64,000 nucleotides of DNA from Echinarachnius parma. Its lineage: Eukaryota > Echinodermata > Echinoidea > Clypeasteroida > Echinarachniidae. The stretch spans positions 62,001 through 126,000 of the forward strand of contig JBAMJV010002095.1 of assembly GCA_037951105.1 (NCBI GenBank). Reading direction: 5' to 3'. Shown piece by piece: positions 56,704 through 64,000 of this stretch (the stretch's first letter is position 1; every line of letters starts with the position of its first letter). The notes under the pieces are model-generated. The model did not search any database and had not been told where the DNA came from. It was given only the letters and a program-made list of their open reading frames with translations. A program made the translations under genes and the position numbers.

Positions 56704-57758
56704 TATATTCGTTGTCATTGGCAATTGAGGCAGTTTGTAATTGAGTCCTGGTCTCCTGGAAACACATGCAATCACTGACCTAATGTAACTATAGCTGTTT
56801 AATCCATCATCCTGACCAGTTCGAGGATTTAAGTCTTTAAAAAGCTGCAATATACAAACTCTTAAAGATCTTTTCTCAATAAAGGAGATGCTTCTCCGTA
56901 GGAGCTGTGATCACTATCAATGACAAGAATGCAGTGTCACGGATTCAAACAGTATAATTATGTTGTTCTTAATTGTAAGGGTTCTTTCATGATAGATATT
57001 ATATATCTATAGGCCTATTACATTATTTGCCTTTCATAGTCTATATATATTTTGCTATATATATCTACATTCTGTGCTCTTCATTATCAAGATGTGAAAT
57101 AAATTACTGCGTTTACTTATATTATAATGATTTACTAAAAACATATACCAAAGATACACTATCAAGAACTCATATTATTATGTATTCTATTGTCTTTAAT
57201 GCGTTATGTGTTATATTGTTTTATTACTTTATACTTTTATATCATTTGAAAAACTTAATAACACCAAAATAACACTGAATACCATTTGAAGACTTCCAAA
57301 TAAAAAGTGTGTAACGTTTTAAATAGTCTAAACATTTCAATGCGTTTTTTGTACATAACTGAACATGCAATTTTACGTTGTTTGTATAACACGTGACTTT
57401 AAAAATGACACGTGACACATTAAACAAATATATGATGCGGTCAATTTGGTATCAAACGATGCACAAGACCCTACAGATCATGAATCTGAAGCAATATGAT
57501 GGAATCTGTGTGCATTTGAGTCTTATTGTGAAAATAGCAGAGACAAACCTTCGTGAACCCTAAGGATTTAAGGCGCTATTTACGTACATATGGGGTTGAA
57601 TCATTCATACGCGTTTTGTAGACTTCCAGTAGCTAGATCGCGAGGTTGTGCACCTAGGTTGTGATCCTAGAAGGTCCTAGAAGACATTTCTGGTGCACAA
57701 CCTTTTATAACATTCCATGTTTGATATCCCAAAAAAGGGGGTGTTTGCTCCCTGGGTA

Positions 57759-59413
57759 AACAGCTGAGATGGGCAACATGTATGACAATGTACTATATTT
57801 CTTGTACCAATTTGTAATTTCTGTGTTCAAGTTTTTTTTTTTTTTTTAATATCAGCTACTTGCTGTTTGATGATAAAAATGGTGGAGCTTCCACAGTGAC
57901 AATTTATTTTAAGGACATCATGTATGTGTGGTTAATTTGTTCATAAACCTCATCTGTTCGTGAATTGTAAAATGTATGTGTCAACTTTGGTAACTTTGGT
58001 AACCAAAGGAAATTATTCCCACTGGTTTCACATTCATGTCACTTCAGAAAACTGTGTAAAATGAACTAGAAAATTTAGGGTCTTTCTTTATGAGTGTGTG
58101 TGGATACATGTGTGGTTATCTGTTTGTATCAAACACTATTATTATTGATCATGATATAAAGTGCAAAATATGTGTAATCCCTTGATTAGTCCATATTAGT
58201 CCATGTGGTCCATATTCATGGTAATTGTTTCAAGCCTTCAACAATAGTTATGACTAATGAAGTTTGTTGCTAGTAAATACTGTCAGATTACACAGATTAC
58301 ATACAGAATCATACAGACAAATCTTTTTACAAATAAAACCACAGGATTTTGAGCAATTTCCCCAAATTGTTATCAAAATTGTGTCTATAGAGCTATATCT
58401 ATGTCTTTCAGACTTCATATTTACTGACTAAACATTTTTACATAGCTTTACTTGTGTCTGTTAGTCTGTGTGTTTACCAACCGCACTCCTTTCCTCACGG
58501 CGTGACAATAACAACAATCATCAAGTCAAGCGTCAGAGTGACACACAACAGTCTGAACTCTGGAGAGTCCTTGTTCTTTGTGGTCTAGTTCTAACAGGAT
58601 TTACTGAAATGGTCAAAAGAAAAAAAATGGGGTAGCTTCCATTGACGCAAGAATACTCTGGTCCCCAGCATACCAAATAGTTGGCATTCTATTGACAGTT
58701 CAGACATGAGGATCGCAATAAAAAGGGTGTATTCAAACAATTTTCTATTGATAGAACTTATGGTATTTGCTGCATTTTTACCCCTGCACATTTAGAATGC
58801 TCATTCACTGCAAATTTGTTGCTAATGTTTGTAGTATACAGACACATTCGCATACAAGTATACACACACAAAAACAACCATCTATTCATATCTTTCCCTT
58901 TCTGGTTGGTTGTTGTTGTTTTTTCAATAGAAATACAAATAAATACATAATTAATCATGCCCCAAGGCTATAATCACTTCAGTAATACCAACATGGCACT
59001 CCTAGCCTTCTATAGATGTGGTCCAGAAACAGAAATATGTGCTATTTGTTTCCAATTGTGGTCTGTATAGACTATATTACACATTTGTGAAATGAGATCT
59101 GAAAACACAGACTATACTATAGCCATATTATGAATTATTATTATTATTTATTCAGCAAATCAAATATACAAGAAAAGTGTGACAAAGTAAAGAAATTGTA
59201 ACCACTGGAATGCCATGGCTTGGACGAAGTTAACTGAATTACTGTGGCCATAACTTTGGATGAAATACCATTTTCAACTTCATTTCTGCCAAATTGTGAA
59301 TGGTGCCCTCTATAGTGAATATCACGCACATTTTGTTGTATCAGGAGCGGGATACTATGTCCATAAATTATTATTCCATAATTATTTTTCTCCCTTTTCA
59401 ACTGGGAATGTTC
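57759..59413. other. No recognisable feature
   Basis: A+T-rich with a T run (57830-57848) and a small CA tract (58861-58871). Short open frames on both strands only. Confidence 0.5.
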
Positions 59414-60090
59414 TGGGGGGTGTTCCACAAAGATTCTAGGTTGAACTTAAAGGGGACCACCAGGCAAAGAACAACATATAATTATATGTTTTGGTACCAT
59501 TTTGTGATATCAAATAGATACCCAAAATTTTGCAAAGGTTTGTGTAATTCATAAACAATGCAATTAACTACCGCCACTTACAGAACCAGTATTATTTCAT
59601 GGTTCCGTACGCTCTAAATATTTGCGAGTGCGACACGCGTACGTTTGGATACAATAGAATCCTGGACGATTCGTACGCTCTGGACAAAGGTAGTCTTCGT
59701 ACACGCAGACCCGTGAACGCATGCTTTAGAATGGTGATGCGTTTTCCAATAATTTTTTTTTTATGAACTTTTTGATGGAATGGACTACTAAAGATGTTAT
59801 CTTTCATTTATAAGAATATCATTTTAGGGTGGTGGTACCCTTTAAATCCAAGTTGGACCTAACAATTATGTAAAGCCATAAAAACCCTTGGAATAAAACA
59901 TATTACAAAGCAAACAAATACAAGTATTTGAAACTTCCAACAAAAAATGTATATTGATAACTTTAAGGCTCCTTGATAATAAAAAAATATTACTAATTTC
60001 AAACAAACTGTAACATGAATTTTAAAAGAACTATTCTAACAACTTGACAAAGAAACTAACGGCTTTCCATAATAGCTAGGTCCAACTACA
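59414..60090. mobile_element. Foldback MITE (GGGGGGTGTTCCACAAAG) carrying a nested TTAA element
   Basis: The left arm (to GTTGAACTTAA at 59450) and the continuation after 59845 (ATCCAAGTTGGACCTAAC, AAAGCCAT, then the right arm AACGGCTTTCC...TAGGTCCAACT) match 32265-32582. The terminal part of the right arm is replaced by another TTAA-family segment at ~60090. Confidence 0.6.
59447..59845. mobile_element. TTAA-flanked element nested in the foldback MITE
   Basis: TTAAAGGGGACCACCA at the left; TAGGGTGGTGGTACCCTTTAA at the right. It is inserted precisely at a TTAA of the host element (GAACTTAA). Related to 28680-29229. Confidence 0.7.
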
Positions 60091-60475
60091 GGGATAGTAC
60101 AGTTTTGGTTTAGAGGGTGCTCTGAGAAATAATTTTTTGGTTAGGTAATAAAAATCTAAGTATAAAACTTGAGCATACAATCAACAGAATCAACTTTGTT
60201 TGATCAAAATCAGTTTAGAAATCCGATCAGAATAAAAGTTGGTCCCAAACATTTAAATTCAATTTAACAAATTATTGAACTTGATATATGTCTGGAGGGC
60301 GCCCGCTTAGAAACTGTCAATGGCTGCTTTTTGAATGAAAACAGCCCTGTTTCTTAAGCATTTATATGTTTACTACCATTCAAGCATCATTTAATTATTT
60401 AACTGTTAGTTTTTAATGATAACTAACAAGTTTTAGTTACTTAAATTATGTTTGACAAAAACTGTAGTTTTTAAT
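60090..60475. mobile_element. Diverged copy of the 30233 TTAA MITE
   Basis: AGGGATAGTACAGTTTTGGT, then AGAGGGTGCTCTGAG, CAACTTTGTTTGATCAAAAT and GGGCGCCCGCTT follow the order in 30233-30765. The ends are degraded (ACAAAAACTGTAGTTTT at the right). Confidence 0.5.
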
Positions 60476-60896
60476 ACTTGCTTTTTTACACATTCAAAAT
60501 TTAAGCAGAGGGAAAACAATGGCTTATATAAAGTGGTTTAAAAGTTAATAATAAGGCATTGTGGTTCCCAGATATCTACTTATGCACCTTACGCTTTCCA
60601 AAAGATTTATGCTGATTATTTCAAAGAGAAGTGCAACACATCAAAATCCCCAAACAATAGATCATTCACAAATAAAATTTAAACCAGTATATTTTTTAAT
60701 AAAATTGCTTACAAGTCTATTTATTCTTGCCCAATTCCAGGGAAAATCAATATGCTGAGACAAATTTTGCCCAAATCCCTAATTCTTATCAATTTTGTTT
60801 TTCTTTCCTTTTTCAAACAATCAAACATTTAGCAATAAAATACATAATTGTCAGATTAAAGGTATTGAATTTACACTTTCTGGGAAGCTGTCTTGA

Positions 60897-61210
60897 CAGG
60901 GCTCAACAATGACTTTTAACATTTAAGTTGCCAGTTCAGGCCAGTGGTATCTCTCATTTTGTTGTGTTTGTTTGTGTGTGAACTGACATACAAATTTACT
61001 AGAGTCTCACTATAGCTATCGTTTTACTATAAAAACAATTTCATTCCATTCATCAATCTAAATAGTAGCTAAAAAAGATGCATTCATGAGGCTTGGAATG
61101 GAAGAATGGAAGATTTCTCATTCAGCCAATTATGTTGTCCATTTGAAAATCCAGAGCTCTGCAAATTGAGTATTTTTACACTTTTCCTGGCCCAAAGTAA
61201 ATTTCACTGA
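60897..61210. mobile_element. Diverged CAGGGCTC-family hAT-type MITE
   Basis: Begins CAGGGCTCAACAATGAC and retains CAGGCCAGTGG and TGGCCCAAAGTAAATTTCAC motifs. The right end is not recoverable. Confidence 0.4.
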
Positions 61211-61937
61211 ACATTAGCTGGTAAAGTGTATTTTGTGAGTAATGAACCTTGCATTATTTCCAGTAGCTAGCCTTCTTGTGTGTACATTTCAGTCAATTAA
61301 AACAATTATCAAGTTATAAAGTTATATATATAAAATCTAACTGGAAAGTTTTGAGTATTGAAATTTGAAGTCAGCAACTAATATTGAAGTAATATCCTAA
61401 CATCAAAAGGGTGCAACATTTTACTTTAAAAATTACTTTTTAGGTTTTTCCCCGTGTATCCCAAAATGATAAGAAAAACGGCATGAGAAGAAAACTTAAC
61501 CCAAACTCCCAAAACTCCCCCCACCAAAAAATAAAATAAAATAAAAATAAATAAATAAAAACCAAAGAAACAAACAAACTAAAAAATAAATAAATAAAAT
61601 AAATACTGGAATTCCTTTTGCATTACTCAAAACTATGTATGGATGGATTAACGAATGTCATTTGTAAGCTGAAGTCTGCATATAAATATATGAATGAAAA
61701 CTTCCGCCTGCAGCCCGTCATTTCTCATTTGGCTATAGTATAGAAAGGCCCCTACATTGCTACAAGTACAAGTACAATTACAACTTTTTTTTAAAAGCTG
61801 TTCAAGCATAGAAATGTACACGTATGTACACTGTGGTTTCCATAAATGTCTTTAGAATTAGACAATTTCAGAACTGTCATGCTATAGCCGGAGACTACAC
61901 CCTTCTGCTTTTGATCATGATATTTGAAGTGATTTAC
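61211..61937. other. No gene; (AAATA)n microsatellite
   Basis: 61521-61602 is AAAATAAATA-type simple sequence with AAAC units. The remainder is featureless. Confidence 0.5.
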
Positions 61938-61987
61938 CCACGCCACCTGGCTACTTTTCATTTGCAACACGCATTCCGGCAATTCAG
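61938..61987 (-). CDS. Candidate 50-nt internal exon
   Basis: On the minus strand a T-rich tract and AGATTTTAG| precede CTGAATTGCCGGAATGCGTG and onward to GTGGCGTGG|GTAAATCAC. After two leading bases the frame is ELPECVLQMKSSQVAW, ending in phase 0. Splice sites are fair and the composition is coding-like, but the exon is too short to assign. It lies ~0.8 kb from the EXOSC5-like start on the opposite strand, so a divergent neighbour is possible. Confidence 0.3.
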
Positions 61988-62779
61988 CTAAAATCTTCCA
62001 AATTAAAATTTGAACAAGAAGAAGAAAAACAAATCACCAACATCATTGACATGATATCACATTTGATTTACATCACACAAGTCCATGACCAGGCATGATG
62101 TTTCACTTTCATTCACTACTCATTGATCATTCATTATTTGTATTCATCGTATGACACAGCATAGGCACAAAACTAAGTAAAGGCTAAAGCTAAAAGGGTA
62201 AATCAAAAAAGAAAAGAGATGATATTAAGAATGTGTCTAACAGAATAATGTAGATGTGAGGTAATTTCTAGTATAAATTAAAAACCTTTAGTTTAAGTTA
62301 GACTCATATAAATTATAATAAATTAATAGGATTATCATTAGCCAATATACTGTAGCCTAGTAAGTAGTAACTAATACTTTTATAGTTGAATGGTGTTATT
62401 CATTTCCAATTTTGACTCCAATTGGCAAGTCTTGGACTTGGGCTGGCAACTTTTGCTCTAGTCTAGTCTCTAGATTATTTGAGTCATATAGAGTATACTC
62501 ACATCTTACTTTCACTCTTCAGAATACTAATCAGAGTTAGACTTTATTTCAGCTCGCTTGAATCTGTCAACAGTATTCTCTATCATTGCTTGACCTGGTT
62601 GATCTACATAGTGTTGAAGCTCTGAGCTGTATGCATGCACGGCGTTTCATAGATCCGGACACATGTGCGGCTACATAAACACACGGCTTTCCATATACAA
62701 AACAGTAAAATCAACACGCGTTGGATAGTTTGAAACTTTGGCAATAATATATCGGTACCCTTTTTATCAATAAGTGAAT
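61988..62779. other. Upstream region of the EXOSC5-like gene
   Basis: Mostly A+T-rich; the last 200 bp before the ATG contain several CpGs (GCACGGCGTTTC, CACGCGTTGG) and a TATA-like AATATATCGG at ~62745. No CCAAT or ETS site is obvious. The promoter position is inferred from the ATG. Confidence 0.3.
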
Positions 62780-62870
62780 ATGGATTCAGAAACCGCAGTC
62801 GACATACGACAGATTGTCTCATCGCAAAGCTGTTTATCAAAACCTGATGGGTCTGCGACATTTTCTCAAG
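62780..62870 (+). CDS. EXOSC5: First coding exon of an EXOSC5/RRP46-like exosome subunit
   Basis: ATG at 62780 opens a 91-nt exon (30 codons plus one base) ending at a good donor, CAAG|GTATGT. The C-terminal half reads SCLSKPDGSATFSQG, which resembles the start of the RNase PH domain of animal EXOSC5 (NLLSRPDGSASFLQG, followed by DTSVLAGVYGPAE). The RNase PH-like EXOSC5 is a non-catalytic subunit of the six-membered ring of the RNA exosome, which degrades and trims RNA in nucleus and cytoplasm. The short N-terminal leader (MDSETAVDIRQIVSSQ) fits the variable N-terminus of the family. The split after a Gly codon's first base would let exon 2 supply GDT. No exon 2 with that sequence is seen before the right edge, so intron 1 exceeds 1.1 kb. 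EXOSC4, EXOSC6 and PNPase share the fold but match this motif less well. Confidence 0.72.
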
Positions 62871-64000
62871 GTATGTAATCAAATATATCAGACAGATCGA
62901 CGGTAGATGATTTACCGTAGTAGAAATCGGTAACGACCGTAGCAGAAATCGGTAACGTGAGCATGGTGAGAGGCATGCAGTGCCAGTGGCACATCCCCAT
63001 ACACCTACATCAAAACGTAAGGTAGGGTTTCTCCCCGTTCATTCATTCCACTTATGACATGACATTTGTAATCTATAAGGTGAAATTAAATCATTGAAAG
63101 ATGTGTTTTTGATACTTACCCACTTTTCTTGCTATGAATCAGCCAATATTTCACGTTCATTTGCCATGCAGTCGCGTCGAGCGCTGATCATCGCACACGC
63201 TTGCGACGGAAGTACCGTGAAAAGTGTGTTGCTGAAATGACCTTTCGTTAGGTAGTCTTCGTCCAGCCATGAATTGATACGTTGTAAATTACTTACGCAC
63301 ATTATTGTATGCCTGTCAAATCGGAAATAAAGTGTGTGCCACTGAGTGCGCTTGAGATGAAACTACCGTATTTTGCTTGCGAATTGTTGTTTTTCAAACT
63401 TTTAAAGAATATGGATTTAAAAATTGTAACGACTGATTTTTGAATAGAATTAAATAAAATACGATGGAATATATTTATTTTTTATGAAAAATCGTACACA
63501 CATTAAATTAAATTATACATTTTTACTTTGCAGTTTTAACAGTTGATGATGAGCCTTGCTTCCGACCAAAACAAGTTCGTATGATTGATGACGTAATACA
63601 ATTTGCGCTAGCTACACGGTGAACGCCATTATTACGTGTGCGGTGATGCTGGATTGACGTGCAGTTCAGGACCAACGAATAAAATTGTAGCCCATTTCAA
63701 TTTAGCTAGGGGCAACGTGACGCCTCCAAATGGAGGATTTTAAACCTGTCATCTAGCACGATCTGCAAAGTTTGGTGAGAAAATAAAAAAACACACAGTG
63801 ATTAATTTAACGTCATATACAGTCCTACAAAAAAAAACGGGGGTTAGTGAAGTCACTACTGCTATACGGCAGTGTGACTTTTGGGCATACTTGGGCATAC
63901 TTGGCCATACAGTTTCCCATTCGCTAGTGTACATCGCGACGCAGGCGTGCAGTGGCAGTATGATGCGGTGTCCGAATATGGCCCCCCTAATGTTTAACAA
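62871..64000 (+). other. Intron 1 of the EXOSC5-like gene (partial)
   Basis: Begins with the GTATGT donor. It holds a short direct repeat with 22-bp period at 62914-62957 (two copies of ACCGTAGYAGAAATCGGTAACG-like sequence). It also holds a CpG-richer stretch around 63150-63370 and 63570-63720 with a TGACGTAA-type motif near 63590. A possible alternative terminal exon at 63534-63622 is treated as a finding. No exon encoding the expected GDTSVLAGVYG continuation is visible. Confidence 0.45.

Larger units (their letters stand above)
54362..57758. mobile_element. 3.4-kb element with ~370-bp inverted arms
   Basis: TACCCAGGGAGCAAA at the left is matched by TTTGCTCCCTGGGTA at the right (TA possibly the target). 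The arms 54362-54730 and 57388-57758 are inverted along their length: GGAATGTTATAAAAGGTTG, CCTAGGTGCACAACCTCGCG, TACTGGAAGTC, GGATTTAAGGCGC and two GTCACGTGT motifs. The 2.7-kb interior has no recognisable transposase. It contains a SINE-like segment (54965-55230) and a CACTG element (56363-56703). Two opposed copies of a shorter repeat are an alternative explanation. Confidence 0.55.

Overview
The window reads as A+T-rich, non-coding-dominated DNA from a marine invertebrate, most likely an echinoderm of the sea-urchin type. That placement is an inference. It rests on the dense load of small MITE-type DNA transposons, long mononucleotide G/C runs, tRNA-derived SINE pieces, and a first exon that reads as an animal exosome subunit. 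No bacterial operon, rRNA, CRISPR array or intact mobile-element gene was seen. No retroviral, LTR or Polinton element was recognised.

Host genes are few and cut by introns larger than the visible segments. The best call is the first coding exon of an EXOSC5/RRP46-like exosome subunit (+ strand, 62780-62870), whose gene runs off the right edge. A first coding exon of an unidentified gene lies on the minus strand at 4975-5086, so 1-4974 is probably its first intron. A well-delimited internal exon of an unidentified protein lies at 33619-33809 (-), and a phase-compatible 63-nt exon at 26429-26491 (-) could follow it. Weaker exon candidates are at 25183-25380 (+), 27438-27457 (-), 39537-39540 plus 41034-41257 (+), 51648-51674 (-), 54194-54307 (+) and 61938-61987 (-). 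None of these could be named.

The rest is a mosaic of short DNA transposons that can be delimited by terminal inverted repeats (TIRs) and target-site duplications (TSDs). There are several TTAA-flanked families (7258-7825, 15412-15797, 30233-30765, 43468-44202, 52504-52779, 59447-59845 and ~80-100 bp miniatures). There are hAT-like families (11466-11821, 28096-28329, 28857-29138, 33014-33166, 34278-34422), TA-flanked elements (3875-4089, 10254-10869, 20708-20886, 31209-31642, 48026-48165), and foldback elements (32265-32582, 53101-53346, 54362-57758). Nested insertions are readable at 10953-11214, 28680-29229, 54362-57758 and 59414-60475.

Tandem structures include a 1.1-kb element-plus-spacer duplication (44540-46761), a 391-bp-period duplication (12182-12831), ~165-bp units (22600-23180), ~85-bp units (29437-29793) and ~220-bp units (50566-51175). 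Large degenerate microsatellites fill 47660-48500 and 48910-49870. No new multi-gene system could be supported. The most unusual items are the foldback with a 76-bp perfect palindrome at 53101-53346, the 3.4-kb long-inverted-repeat structure at 54362-57758, and recurrent 7-bp TSDs on otherwise hAT-like or foldback elements.
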